Assembly: GCF_019279795.1 (NCBI RefSeq)
Contig: NC_056730.1
Span: 610,556,041-610,620,040, forward strand
From: Protopterus annectens
Taxonomy: Eukaryota; Chordata; Ceratodontiformes; Protopteridae
Direction: 5' to 3'
DNA: 64,000 nucleotides
The position numbers and the translations under genes are program-made. Below are positions 11,719-22,980 of this stretch, piece by piece. Below the pieces are notes generated by a model. That model worked only from the letters and a program-made list of their open reading frames with translations. It searched no databases and was not told the origin of the DNA. Position 1 is the first letter of the stretch; each line of letters begins with the position of its first letter.

Positions 11719-12202
11719 ATTTTCTTCACTTGTCTTCCAAATGGAAATGCTCCTGCTTTCACCCCACTTAAATTCTAGGGACTCCCCACTAAGCTCCCCT
11801 TACCCCCACTCCACTATACTCTCATACTTATTCTTATTTCTCAAAAGATCCAGAACTAGCAGACTTTAAATGACTCCAAGCATGTAAACATTGTTTCATC
11901 AAAAAAAAAAAAAAAACACTCTGTCGTCAAGTTGTTAAACTGTCTCATAATGTATATTACACTCTGCAACTCTCGAATGTATGAACCCTACTCTTGTATT
12001 TCACTTTGTAACCTTTATTTTCTATTTTGCAACCTATACTGTATGGTATTTCACTTTGCAACCTTTATTTGCATTTTGTAACCTATATTGTGTTATACTG
12101 TTCATGGAGCTTTTCTCCCCGGGCCTCCACTGAAAATGGGCATGTCTTGGCCCAGTAGACTTGCCCGGTAATCAAACTGAAAATAAATAAATAAAAAATA
12201 AA

Positions 12203-12250
12203 TTGTGAGGTCGGCAGATATGTATGGAGTCCCACAATTGCAGATCTATA
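12203..12250 (-). mobile_element. R4/Dong-like LINE, piece 4 of 5 (48 bp island)
   Basis: A 48 bp sliver between L2-1 and CR1-A. On the minus strand it reads YRSAIVGLHTYLPTSQ in frame. This is the segment expected between 'LLEIYYI' (end of piece 3) and 'DPNLVKLLKHE' (start of piece 5) in R4-type proteins, which have a '...IGL.KYL...' motif there. So it is residual R4 sequence trapped between two independent insertions. Confidence 0.75.
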
Positions 12251-12420
12251 GTTTCATAGTTTCATAGTATAGTACTAGGCTATCTGCCCTGGGGCATTTG
12301 TAAGCCTAGCCATAGTGATGTGGCATTTGCCACCCCATGAAATGGTACAAAAATGTACAGAATAAATTTAGAATACTGTATCTAGTAGTGACACAATGAA
12401 GGTCCCCTTATATAATAGAA

Positions 12421-15217
12421 TTAGTTTACTGTGCCCCTGTCTAGCAGTGACACAGATGTGACCCCTGGGGTAAACTTACGATCTCCCATCCACTCATCAA
12501 GATTTCTCTTGAAGAGAGTCAGTGAGGGGCTCTGCCTAATACAAACTGGGATCTTGTTCCAAAGCATGGGAAGCCTCTGGGTTATGAATCTATCCCTCCA
12601 GCATGTCTTATTCATACTTGTGCCGAGGTTTAAGTCTTTAGCTCTCATGGTCCTGATGGACTTGGATTTTTTGAGGTGGAGCATGTCCATCAGATCCTGA
12701 TTGGACATGGCCTTGTACGTCAGGCAGAGATCACCTCTGAGCAGGCGGTATGCTACTGAATAGAGCTGAAGTTTCTTTAGTCTGGCTGAATAAGACATAT
12801 GTTGGAGACCCTTGATCCTCTTGGTGAGGTACTTTTGTGGTCTCTCCAGCTGTTGCAAATGCTGGGTGAGGTACATACCAAATGGGGCATTGTACTCAAT
12901 CATGGGTCTGATGAGGGAGGAATATAGGGGTACAATGACATCCTTGGATCTGGATGTGAATCCCTTCATGATGAGGTGTGCAAGGTAGAATGTTTTTCTA
13001 ACCACTTTGGCAACGTGGGTATCAAATGAGAGGTCGCTGTCGACTTGGGTCCCTAGGTCTCTGATTACTTTTTCAGTACTCAGTGGGTTGCTGTCTATGT
13101 GATAATTTGTGGGTACTTTGTTTTTCCCAAAGGGGATGACTATACATTTTTTGGCATTTAGTTTAAGGCCGTGACTCCGGCACCAGATGTCCATTTCTGT
13201 GAGGCCTTTTTGTAGGATGTGTGTGTCTGCTGGTGCATCGACTATGGCGCCTAGTTTGCAGTCATCTGCGAACTTTGTCAGCCACAGCCCTCCCGTGCTT
13301 GCTTTAACATCTGAGAAATAAATGCCGAACAAGAGGGGTCCCAGGACAGATCCCTGTGGGACACCACTTGTGACTGGCTTTGAGTCTGACATTGCTCCAG
13401 CAATTTTAACTTTATGGGTTCTGTCCTTTAGCCAATTTGCAACCCATCTAGTGACATAAGGGTTTACATTTAAGCTGTTGAGCTTATCTATGATGCCTGA
13501 GTGGGGTATTGTGTCGAAGGCCTTAGCCAAGTCCAGGTATGCTGTATGGACTGCTTTGCCCTCGTCAATGGCTCTAGTGACTGTTTCGAAAAAGTCAACC
13601 AGGTTTAAATGGCAGGATCTGCCCTTTACAAAGCCGAACTGGGTGAGGTCAAGTGTCTGTAGGTCCCCTATGTCTCTGTTTATGAGTTCCATAATGATTC
13701 TTTCCATAGCTTTGCAGACCAGGCTGGTTAAGCTTATGGGGCGGTAGTTTCCATGGTCTTTAGAGGCACCCCCCCTTGTGGAGTGGGACCACTGTTGCTG
13801 TACGCCAGTGTTCAGGTACATATCCCGAAGTAAGGCTAAGGTTAAATAGCATTTTTATGTGTGGGTTTAGCTCCTCTTGGAGTTCACGTAACACGCAACC
13901 CGGGATACCGTCAGGTCCCATTGATGCTGTGTTTTTTGCTTTGTTTAGGGCGGTTCTCACTTGGACATCAGAGATGACAGGGAGATTACATTCAACTGGG
14001 GTGAAGGAGGGGAGAAATTTGCACTGAACCTGTCAGCCAGAATGTTGGCAATATCTGTGGGTTCAGTGTATTTTTTATTGTTGTGAACCAACTCTGAGCA
14101 TATCTGAGGGTTTCCGCCCAGGTTTCTAATATAGCTGAAGAAGGCTTTGTGGTTATCTTTAGTGCCCTTAGCGATTTTTCTCTCATAGTTGGCCTTGGAT
14201 GTTTTTATGAGAGAACATGGTTTTCTGCTAATGTTGATCAGAGATGTCTTCCCTTCATGGGATTTTGCTCTGACGTACAGTAGCTTCCTTCTTTTGTTAT
14301 ACAATTTGTTTATGGCTGAGGTCCACCAGACAGGACGCTTACCTTTGGTGGAGAGGGACTTGGATTTGTTTGGGATTGCATGATCCATGCATTCTTGGAG
14401 ATGTCCATAGAAAGCATTTGTGAAGGATTCGGCATTGTGGGATGTGGTATCCACTGGCACAGTGGGCTTAAAGGATACCATCTCAGTCTTAAGAAGAGTG
14501 AAGTCTGCTTTTGAGAAGTTTTTCACTGTGGTCTTTTGTGCTGGGGGTGGAGGTGGGATTTGTATATCCAGGGTGATTAGTTTGTGGTCAGATCTCACTA
14601 GTGAGGGGTATACTTCGGTGTGGAGCATTTTGTCCCCATGTTTGTGATGATCAGGTCTAGTATATTATCTCCCTAGTGGGAGAGGTGACTAATTGTTCCA
14701 GTGCATTTGAATTTATGAATTCCAGGAACCTTTGGGCTAGGGTATTAGGGCTAGAATAATGTACCCAATCTATGTTTGGGTAGTTGAAGTCTCCCAGTAT
14801 GATGGTATTTTGTGATACATTCATATCCTCCAATGTCTTCAGGAAGGCTGAGTGGAGATCTTGAGATTGGGAGGGTGGTCTGTAACATGCTACCAGTTGT
14901 ATAGCAGTTTTGCCTATGGTTAGTTGCACCTGTATGGTCTCTGATGCTTCATGTGTTGCTACTAACCTGGAGGTGTGGGTGTCCTTGATGAATATGGACA
15001 CTCCCCCTCCCTTTGTGGTTCGGCCCGGGTTTTGGGGCCGAAAAGCATGATTCGAGGTATAGCCTGGTAACGCTGGGGTGCTCTCAGGAGCCTTGAACCA
15101 GGTTTCAGTTACTGCACAGACGTCGATGTTCTCCATGCTGAGGAGTGCATCAAGTGCCTGCATCTTGAGATTTAGACTTCTGGCATTGAGCAGCATTACC
15201 CTTAGTTTTTTTTCCAT
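12421..15217 (-). pseudogene. CR1-A ORF2: APE endonuclease + reverse transcriptase
   Basis: The N-terminal apurinic-like endonuclease starts at 15217 with MEKKLRVMLLNARSL and has TETWF, GGGVSIFIKD, GDFNYPNIDW and, after a frameshift near 14660, SDHKLI. A basic linker (about 14500-13980) follows. The RT domain has GPDGIPG, NYRPISLTSLVCKAMER, YLDLAKAFDTIPHSGI (motif A), SGVPQGSVLGPLLFGIYF (motif B), FADDCKLGA (motif C) and LKLNAKKCIVIPFG (motif D), ending near 12421 with WMGDRKFTPGVTSVSLLD. Breaks: near 14660, near 13960, and an extra G in the run at about 13770, where PLHKGG shifts frame. About 930 residues if intact, normal for CR1 ORF2. Confidence 0.88.
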
Positions 15218-15226
15218 TATTGTTTT

Positions 15227-16201
15227 CTAAGGAGGTGGGTTTGTCTTTTGAGCCTTGCCTAAAAAAGGCACTATGGGGGTGGCAAGAACCTTAGCCAATA
15301 TCCGGAAGCCCAGTGGTGACAGGTGTAAGCCATCCCTTGCGAAGCAGCGTGGCTTGTCCAACATGTCATCCCAGGCAGACAGACATTGGATCCCCTTAGA
15401 ATGACACCAGTACTTGAGCCAATTGTTAAAGCTGATCATCTTGTCTTTGTATTGTGGTATCATTCTTGGTGAGGGCAAGATGCTGCTCAGGGTCAGGGTC
15501 ATACCAGCCTGGGCTACATAATCAGAGAGCTCCTCTATGTCTCTTTTCATGTAGTCCAGGGAGGTACGTCTCAGGTCATTCACACCAGCATGGACAATGA
15601 CGGAGTCATATTTGTACTTGCTTTGGAGTGACTTGAGTGCGTGTGTTATGTGGCGGATCCTAGCTCCCGATAGACAGCTCACAGTCACCTTCTCCTTGTT
15701 CAGCCTGGTCAGCGGGACATCAGTGTGTCTGACTATAGAGTCACCTATTACTAGTGTATCAGGCAAGGTGTTTGGCCTTAAGGGCTGTGATTGGTTGACA
15801 CACTGATTTATTGAAGCATGTGTTGCATGTGTTTTGTTTTGAGGTGGTGGATTTTTGGGTGTCTGCTTTGGGAGCCTCTATTGTTTTGGTAAGTTTTTTA
15901 TTAGAGCCTCCTAGTATGTCTTTGTGTTTTTATGTGTTTGGTTTGCAGTTGTGGTAGGTCTATGTGGGACTGGGATTGTTGTGTGAGTGGTTGCCATCTC
16001 CTCCTGTCTGGTCATGCCAGCCCTGAGATGAGAGAGTTCAGCCTCCAGTTTGGCTATATAGTTGCATCTCTCACATGTATTTGTGTTTGTTGGGAGGAGG
16101 AGAGGGTTGTCTGTGTACATGAGACAATTGTAGCATTGTCTCAAGATATCCAGATTGACCAGCTGAACTGTAGACGACGCCAGTAATCTACCACTCGACA
16201 T
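15227..16201 (-). pseudogene. CR1-A ORF1: zinc-knuckle-like N-terminus + SGNH esterase
   Basis: ORF1 of CR1 assists retrotransposition; its esterase is reported in CR1/L2-type elements. The N-terminal part (16201-15911) has two CxxC pairs (CYNC, CERC) and then a helical, probably coiled-coil stretch (IAKLEAELSHL). After a break near 15900 comes a 179-residue esterase frame (15766-15227) with the SGNH blocks GDSIVRHTD, VIVHAGVNDLRR and DGLHLSPLG, so the catalytic Ser, Asn, Asp and His are all present. ORF1 ends 9 bases before ORF2 begins, the tight spacing expected for a dicistronic LINE. Confidence 0.85.
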
Positions 16202-16984
16202 GCTAGAAATGTATAAGGGAGTGCTGTACCTTTAAGGGAAGTGGATATTCACAGTGGTGGTAAGTAGATGTAGTGCTTTACTTAGTACGAGAGTGCTTAC
16301 TTAGTAGAGAAGTATTGAGAACAAGTGCTAGGCTTATAATATAGTAAGTAGTCTGGTTATACTAAGAGTAGAGCTTCCTTAAGGGAAAATTTGAAGAGCA
16401 GACTTGGCGGAGCCAGAAAAAGTTTAACCTTGTTTAACCGGCGCTGCGCTATGTGCACAACTGCGCAAAGCCGTGCAAACGCGAATTTTAAACAGTGAAC
16501 TACAAAAGAGCTAGAAATGGTCCAAAGCAACCAATTACTACAGCTTCTTGTGCTGAGGTCACTTCCTACAGGGACAGGTAGGCTGCTCAAGGCTCCCCAC
16601 TCCCACTGGTGAGCAAAGAAACTTCCTTCTATCCAAGTAAGGTAATGGACAACACAGGAACTACACCACAGCCCAGAATACAGCAATGCCTGTAAACTGG
16701 TCTAAACTAGTCGAGGAAGGCGGGAAAACAAGGATTATTTTTTTGTTTTTTTGGTAGAAACACACAGAAAATGCAGGAACAGTGATAAATTAGTTACACA
16801 GGCTAGCACACTTTAGTGGGCAGCTTCCACAGATAAATTAAACAAACAAACAACAAACTTTCGATCAAATTCGACTAAAATGTAACTTTAAGTGCAGATT
16901 TTAAAATAATGCAGCAAACAGTTAAAAAACAGTTCAAGCTAGTTCAGGGTAAGCTACAGAAGCTATTCCAAGTGAAAAAAAAGC

Positions 16985-17466
16985 AATGTAATAAATTTCA
17001 AGGAGGCCCATCCTTCCTTCGGAATGGGGAATATAATGGGGAATATATAATCTTGGTATGCACTGATTTTTATAAATCATTTGTTGAGCATGAAGCATCC
17101 TTCTTGTTTTCCTGTCTAATCTATCCAACACATTTTGGGGCCAGTCAGTCACTCCAAAACTGTAAGTTAGGACAGGAAGAGCAAATTGGTTTATAGCTTG
17201 GAGTTTGTTCCTAGATGTCAGTGCTGTTTTCAGGATTAATTTAAGTCTTCTAAAGTATTCTTTACTAAGTTTTATTCACATTTGTTCATGTTTTATTGGT
17301 GATCCTTTATCAGTTCCCAGTTATTTATACAATCACTCTTGCTCAAGTTCTTTTATATCACATTCTTGTCCCAAACTGACATTTTCCTGGTGCTGCAGTT
17401 TTCCCTGCTTTAAAAGTTGCTTTTGCACATTTATCAAGACCAAAGGACATTCTTATATCATCTGAA
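16985..17466 (-). mobile_element. R4/Dong-like LINE, piece 3 of 5 (RT thumb region)
   Basis: Minus-strand frames read, in order, DDIRMSFGLDKCAKATFKAG (motif D-like, 17465-17400), SLGQECDIKELEQE, YKYLGTDKGSPI-like sequence, then the thumb/linker with LDRKTRRMLHAQQ and RLYIPHSEGRMGLLEI, ending at the CR1-A junction. FGLDKCAKATF and the 'LYIPRxEGGxGLL' motif are diagnostic of RLE-type (R2/R4) RTs. Its left edge continues in piece 4 and its right edge in piece 2, beyond CR1-B. Several frameshifts. Confidence 0.82.
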
Positions 17467-18250
17467 CCCTGAACTACCACATAGGCAGCAATCTACTTAA
17501 CACCGAATGTGTGATAAGAGACCTTGTGACCCAGATGGACAGTAGTCTCTCCTTTGATAGTCACATCGCCACAGTAGTCAGGAAGTCCTTCTATGTGGCA
17601 CACCTTATCATAAAAGGGTTCTCATCCAGGAAAAAAGAGGTCATTGTTCCCCTCTACTCGACACTCATTAGACCCATTATAGAGTACATCGCCCCTTTTG
17701 GAATGTACCTCACAAGACATCTGCAGCAGCTGGAAAGGCCACATAAGTACCTCACAAAGAGGATTACTGGCCTCAAACAAATGCCCTACACTGACTGCCT
17801 CAAAAAACTCCAGCTTTACTCCGTAGCATATCACCTACTCCATGGTGATCTCTGCCTAACATATACAGCTATGTCAAACCCAGAGCTGTTGGACATGCTA
17901 CACCTAAAGAAATCCCAATCCCTCTGAGCTACACGCTCTAGGGACCTAAACCTTGTCACCACAATAAACATGACTTGCTGGAGGGATAGATTCCTGTCCC
18001 AGAGACTTCCCATATTCTGGAACAGGCTACCCATCTATGTCAAGCAAAGTTCTTCATTAGCACTCTACAAGAAAAATCTTGATGAGTGGATGGGAAATAG
18101 GAAATACACCCCGGGGATCACTTCTGTGTCTCTGCTCGACAGTTGCACAGGAAAATAACTTTCTTGGGTGGCGTAAGCCAGGGAACCTTGTTGGTTAGAC
18201 TTATGTAGGCCCTTGGGCCGATAGCCTAGTACCTACCTATGAACCTATGA
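17467..18250 (+). mobile_element. CR1 LINE, 3' fragment on plus strand (CR1-B)
   Basis: A 784 bp 5'-truncated CR1 inserted in the R4-like element. It begins inside the RT palm (VIRDLVTQMDSSLSFDSHI) and runs through SRKKEVIVPLYSTLIRPIIE and WMGNRKYTPGITSVSLLD to the CCTATGAA tail. One nonsense codon lies at about 17926 (TGA where relatives have CGA, a CpG-type decay). A possible tgaa target duplication flanks it, though the tail itself ends in tga. R4 reading resumes exactly on each side (VVKAFS / DDIRMSFGL). Confidence 0.87.
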
Positions 18251-19700
18251 AAAAGCTTTGACAACTTGCAGTTGTGCTTTCAGTTCCTCATCTGATGTGC
18301 TATACAGTTTTAAATCATTGACAAAGAGAAGATGAGAAGTCTTTACACTTTGTTGTTTTCTAGGAGCCAAATTATAGCCATGTCCTAAGCTGTTAAATAG
18401 ACAGCTTAATGGGTTAAGGGCAAGGCAGAATAGCAGCTGTGACAGAGAGTCATCCTGGAATATCTCCTTTGAATTGTTATCCTGGGATAATAATTTGTCC
18501 TTTATCATGGCTTAATTGCAAAGTGGTCTGCCACTGTTTCATGGTCACTGAATGTAGTCAGTCAGTGTAGGGTGTATCTTATACATTTTTAGGCACTCTT
18601 TTATCCATGAATGTGGGATACTATCAAATGCTTTTTTGTAGTCAGTCCACGCCATGCATATATTCTTCCCCTTTTTACAGTTCTCCACTATGACTTTATT
18701 TAACAACAAATGATCTTTTGTTCCATATGACTTTCTTTTATTGCCCTTTTGTTTTACTGCCATAATTGAGTTTTCTTCTAAACGACTATAAACTGTGTCT
18801 GCATGAATTCCCATTTATAGTTTATACATCGTCGGAAGGCAAGTTATTGGTCTATAATTTTTAGGGTAGCTTATAGGTTCACTCTTAAGTATGAGCATTG
18901 TTTTTCCTGTTGTTAGCCAGACTGGTGTCTGTTCAGGGTGCACATATAAATTGTTCTTACTCATGGCTAAATCTTTGTGCAGAGATGTTAGTACTTTTAG
19001 CCAAAAGTAAGGTACTGCATCTGGGCCTGGGGCTTTCCAATTAGAGGTTTTTCTTAACTTTGTTTCAGTCTCTCTGGCTGTTACTTCATCCCATTTCATA
19101 TCCTGTACCTTTAAACTTCTTATTCTTTCTTTTACTTCTTCTATCCATTTAGCATCTTTGTTATGTTCCACAGGACCTTCATGGATACTTCTCCAAAATC
19201 TGTCTCTTCTTTTTTGGCAGTCTTTCAATTCCTTTTACCTTGTTTCCCAATTCTCTATAAAACTTTTTTGGGTCGTCAATAAATTGTTTATTTTGTACCT
19301 TTCCTTTACATTTTTCTGTGTATCTTCTAAGTTTTTCCACCTGTGCTAAGATTTTTAGTTTATTATTTGCACTAGTGCATGATAGATCTTGATCTGTTCT
19401 AATACTGAGCATTGCTTTTATCACATCTATCTTTCTCATTATTTTTGTTGCTCTGTTCCCTCTTCTGTATTCTTCTATCAGTGGCACTTCTTGTCCTAAT
19501 TGCTTTTTAGTTTTCTCTATTCGATACTTCCATGATGGTATTTGATTTCTCCCCTTCTTCTCCCTCACTACTCTGTGTTCTTGTGGTAGAACTTTATCAG
19601 TTATTATTTTAGCTGCACAGTGATATATTCTGTTTACTTCTTTTATATCGCATGGATCTGTATGGACAGTCCTAATTACTGTGTTCATTTGTTTTATCAA
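18251..19700 (-). pseudogene. R4/Dong-like ORF, linker and RT palm
   Basis: Readable blocks in order: a basic linker (IKEVNRIYHCAAKIITDKVL, WKYRIEKTKKQLG, FIDDPKKFYRELGNKVKG), NWKAPGPDAVPYFWLKVL, YPKNYRPITCLPTMYKL (RT motif 1), RKSYGTKDHLLLNKVIVENC (motif 2), AWTDYKKAFDSIPHSWI (motif A), DDSLSQLLFCLALNPLS (motif B, usually QGDSLSPLLF) and HLLFVNDLKLYS (motif C). The second catalytic position of motif C reads Asn-Asp rather than Asp-Asp. A TAA splits the frame just after MYKL, and frameshifts lie near 19180 and 18510-18545. The 'YKKAFDSIPHSWI' wording is characteristic of RLE-bearing R4/Dong/R2-type LINEs. Non-functional. Confidence 0.85.
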
Positions 19701-20149
19701 ACCTCTGACTGGGTTTTATTGACCTTCTGCGGTCTATTTCTTTCATTGATCTTAATATGTCTACCTGTGTCTATTAAATCAAGCAACTCTTCTCTAACTC
19801 ATTTTCTCCTAAACTTAGGGCATATTTATTGTTTTCCATTTCCTGTGGGCATTCTTCAGAAAGTTCTGTAGCATTCTCCTGTGGCACATTCTCTTCAGTT
19901 TCATCCTGTGCCATCCGTTGCTCTGTCGTATGGGAACTCCCTGGCCTATCACTCCTCAACATTGACTGAATCAGAGTTCCCACAGATTCCTGTTCCTTCC
20001 CTACTGTCCAGCTTCAAGTGAATGTTTATACCGGTTTCCTGTGGAAGGCTCCAAAATATCTTTATATGGCCCCTGACCAATTTCTTCTCATTTCACTGGT
20101 TTCTCCTTAATTTGGATATTCATTGCTCTATGCTGTTGTGCTGCTTTAT

Positions 20150-20755
20150 GAATTCAATTTTCTACACTAAATCCTTTACTTCACAGGTACTCCATAACTT
20201 CAGTTTCTATTTCTTTAACTTCTCCATTACTAATCTCCTTTTCTACTTTTGTTTTTTTGTCTTCTTATTTTTTATATTGTAAAGTTTTTCATGTCCGAAT
20301 TCCTCTGCCTGTATTTCTCTTCAAATATCTTTGGTGCTGCTCTTTTTGTATTGGTTAGTTTTGCTTTCTCCTTTGCATAAATATTACACCATATTTAATC
20401 TATTTTTCTTTCCCATGTCCATAGTTCTTTGTATGTCTCCTGATCTTCCTGCTTCTCCTTACTTTGGGGTCTCACTTTCTCATGCTGTGAAGTAACATGT
20501 GTTAGACCTTCTAGACCAAATCCTTCATTTCGCGGGCACTCCATAACTTCAACTTCTATTTTTTAACTTCTACTTTACTAATCTTCTTTTCTACAGTCCC
20601 TCTTTATGATTTTTTTTCATTGTGAAATTTTCCATATCTGGATGCCTTTGCCTGTATTTCTCTTTGAATATCTTTAGGGTTGCTTTCTTTATATTGAATA
20701 ATTTGGCTTTCTCCTTTGCATAAATATTGCACCATATCAAATCTCTCTTTCTTTT
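20150..20755 (-). repeat. Tandem duplicated ~345 bp module in the R4-like N-terminal region
   Basis: Plus-strand blocks tccataactt at 20191 and 20540, and ctttctcctttgcataaata near 20364 and 20707, recur about 343-349 bp apart, and the sequence between matches. The minus strand encodes a repeated module of about 115 residues with WCNIYAKEKAKL and KIFKEKYRQRHPDMENF. The second unit runs to the CR1-C junction, and its continuation (ttttccatgtct) appears at 24319. It may be a duplicated nucleic-acid-binding module; function unknown. Confidence 0.7.
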
Positions 20756-20861
20756 CATAGGTTCATAGGTTCATACTAGGCTATCTGCCCGAGGGCATTT
20801 ACAAGCCTAGCCCATCGTTTTGTGGCTTACGCCACCCCTTTAGTATGGGGAACTATACCCC

Positions 20862-22980
20862 TTATTTTGCTGTGCCTCTGTCGAGCAGTGACACTGAGGT
20901 AATCCCTGGGGTATATCTGCGATCTCCCATCCATTGGTCAAGATTTCTCTTGAACAAGGCCAGCGAGGTGCTCTGCCTCACATGTACCGGGATTTTGTTC
21001 CACAGCATAGGGAGTCTTTGGGTGATGAATCTATCCCTCCAGCACGCCCTATTAATAGCCGTGTCGAGGTTTAAGTCTCCCGCCCTTGTGGCTCTGATGG
21101 ATCTAGATTTTTTGAGGTGAAGCATATTCATCAAATCTGGGTTTGACATGGCCTTGTATGTTAGGCAAAGGTCACCTCTGAGCAGCGGTGGCGACTGAAT
21201 AGAGCTGGAGTTCTTTCAGTCGGGCAGCATAGGACAGATTTTTGAGACCCTTTATCCTTTTGGTGAGGAACTTTTGTGGCCTCTCCAGCTGCTGCATGTG
21301 TCGGGTCAGATACATTCCGAATGGGGCATTGTACTCAATCATTGGTCTGATGAGTGATGAGTAAAGGGAGACTATGACCTCCCTTGATCTAGATGAGAAT
21401 CCCTTCATGATAAGGTGGGCAATGTAGAAGGTCTTCCTAACTACTTTAGCTACATGGGTGTCGAATGACAGACTACTATCAACCTGGGTCCCCAGGTCCC
21501 TGATAACTTCTTCTGTGCTCAGTGGATTGCCACCTATTTGGTAGCTAGGGGTAACCTTGTTTTTCCCGAAGGGTATGACTATGCATTTTTGGCATTTAAC
21601 TTTAGGCCGTGGCTCTGGCACCAGTTATCCATTTCTGTGAGACCCTTCTGAAGGATATCTGTGTCAGATGTGTTTTCTACTATGGCCCAGTTTGCAGTCA
21701 TCTGCAAACTTTGTCAGCCATAACCCTCCTGTGTTTGCTTGTACTTCGGAAAAGTAGATGCCAAACAAGGGTGGGCCCAGGACTGAGCCCTGTGGGACAC
21801 CACTTGTGACAGGCTTTGAGTCTGACATGGCGCCAGCAACTCTGACCCTGTGGGTTCTGTCACTCAGCCAGTTTGCAACCCATCTTGTGATGTATGGGTT
21901 AACATTTAAGCTGATGAGTTTTTCAATGATACCCGAGTGGGGTATTGTATCGAAGGCCTTAGCTAGATCGAGGTAGGCTGTATGGACTGCCTTTCCCTCA
22001 TCAATGGCTTTGGTGACTGTTTCAAAAAGTCAACCAAGTTTAAAAGGCATGATCTGCCTTTGACAAAGCCAAACTGGGTTGGATCCAAAGTCTGCAAATT
22101 CCCTATGTCTTTATTTATGAGGTCCATTATGATCCTCTCCATGGCTTTGCAGATAAGGCTTGTCAAGCTAATGGGCCGGTAATTTCCAGGGTCGGTGGAG
22201 GCACCGCCTTTGTGAAGTGGGACCACAGTTGCAGTGCGCCACTCCCTGGGTACGTATCCAGAGGTAAGACTTTGATTAAACAGCTGTCCTAGCTGTGGGT
22301 TTAATTCCTCATTGAGTTCGTGGAGCACACAGCCGGGGACACCATCAGGTCCCATGGATGCTGTGTTTTTTGCTTTGGAGAGAGCAGTTCTCACTTGGGC
22401 GCTGGAGATGTTTGGGGGACTGCAAGCGTTTGGTATAGATATTTCTCCTTTTGGTGGGGGGGAGAAGTTTGCACTGAACCTGTCAGCCAGTATGTTGGCA
22501 ATGTCTGTAGGATCAGTAATCTTCACATCATTTTGAACTAGTTCTGAGCATATCTGGGAGTTTCCTCCTAGGTTTCTAACATAGCTAAAGAAGGCCTTAT
22601 GATTGTCTTTTGAGTCTTTAGCTATTTTTCTCTCGAAATTTGCTTTGGATGATTTTATGAGAGCTCTTAGTTTTTTACTTATAGTGATCAAGGGTGTCTT
22701 ACCTTTTAAGGATTTTGCTCTATCTTGTAGTAGCTTCCTCCTTTGTTGTAGAGTTTGTTTATGGCTGGGGTCCACCAGACTGGACGCTTGCCTTTGGTAC
22801 AAAGAGTCTTTGTTTTGCTTGGGATTGCCTTATCCATGCAGTCCTGCAGGTGCTGGTAGAAGGCATTTGTAAGTGATTCAGCGGCTTGAGTACTGTTTTC
22901 CCGGCTCGGGGCCTTAAAGGAGACCACACTAGTCTTTAGAAGTGTGAAGTCGGCTTTTGAGAAGTTCTTTACTGTGGTCT
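20862..22980 (-). pseudogene. CR1-C ORF2, RT part
   Basis: RT of the CR1-C element. Blocks: NPQLGQLFNQSLTSGYVPRE, VPLHKGGASTDPGNYRPISL, GFVKGRSCLLNLVDF, then a shifted frame with the usual 'AYLDLAKAF' region near 21970, SGVPQGS-like sequence near 21790, and a thumb with VIRDLGTQVDSSLSFDTHV and FLTKRIKGLKNLSYAARL, ending LDQWMGDRRYTPGITSVSLL. The frame changes near 21960 (a lost base in 'tttcaaaaagtc'), 21700-21600 and 21190. Dead copy, close to CR1-A in wording. Confidence 0.82.

Larger units (their letters stand above)
10078..12202 (+). mobile_element. L2-like LINE, 5'-truncated (L2-1)
   Basis: A ~2.1 kb 5'-truncated non-LTR retrotransposon inserted in the R4-like element. It carries an RT frame, a 3' UTR and an AT-rich tail of taaa repeats (12181-12202). 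A possible 4 bp target duplication, ttgt, lies at 10074-10077 and 12203-12206. Its 3' end (gagcttttctccccgggcct, then ctgaaaatgg) is shared with L2-2 (30.3-34.4 kb) and with a short copy at 49.64-49.78 kb. The L2/CR1-group assignment rests on RT motifs and tail, with no tree. Confidence 0.8.
12251..16984 (-). mobile_element. CR1 LINE, near full length (CR1-A)
   Basis: About 4.7 kb on the minus strand: a 5' UTR (about 16202-16984), ORF1 with an esterase domain, ORF2 with endonuclease and RT, and a 3' UTR ending in octamer-like tail repeats (seen as gtttcatagtttcatag on the plus strand). The flanking R4 frame joins without loss or gain (ATT at the right edge, TATAGATCT at the left), so I see no target duplication, which is common for CR1. 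At least three frameshifts in ORF2 make it dead. It is the most complete CR1 in the window and a reference for the others. Confidence 0.88.
18251..20755 (-). mobile_element. R4/Dong-like LINE, piece 2 of 5 (linker and RT core)
   Basis: The largest piece of the split R4-like LINE. On the minus strand it runs from the duplicated N-terminal module (about 20755-20150), through an acidic stretch (AQDETEENVPQENATELSEE near 19900) and a basic linker (19700-19180), into the RT core ending at the CR1-B junction. Its right edge joins piece 1 across CR1-C and its left edge joins piece 3 across CR1-B, both without interruption of the sequence pattern. Confidence 0.82.

Noticed and set aside
20150-20755. 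CRISPR-like or satellite array
   Set aside because: Only two long units that encode the same basic module inside an R4-like LINE; no short spaced repeats anywhere in the window.
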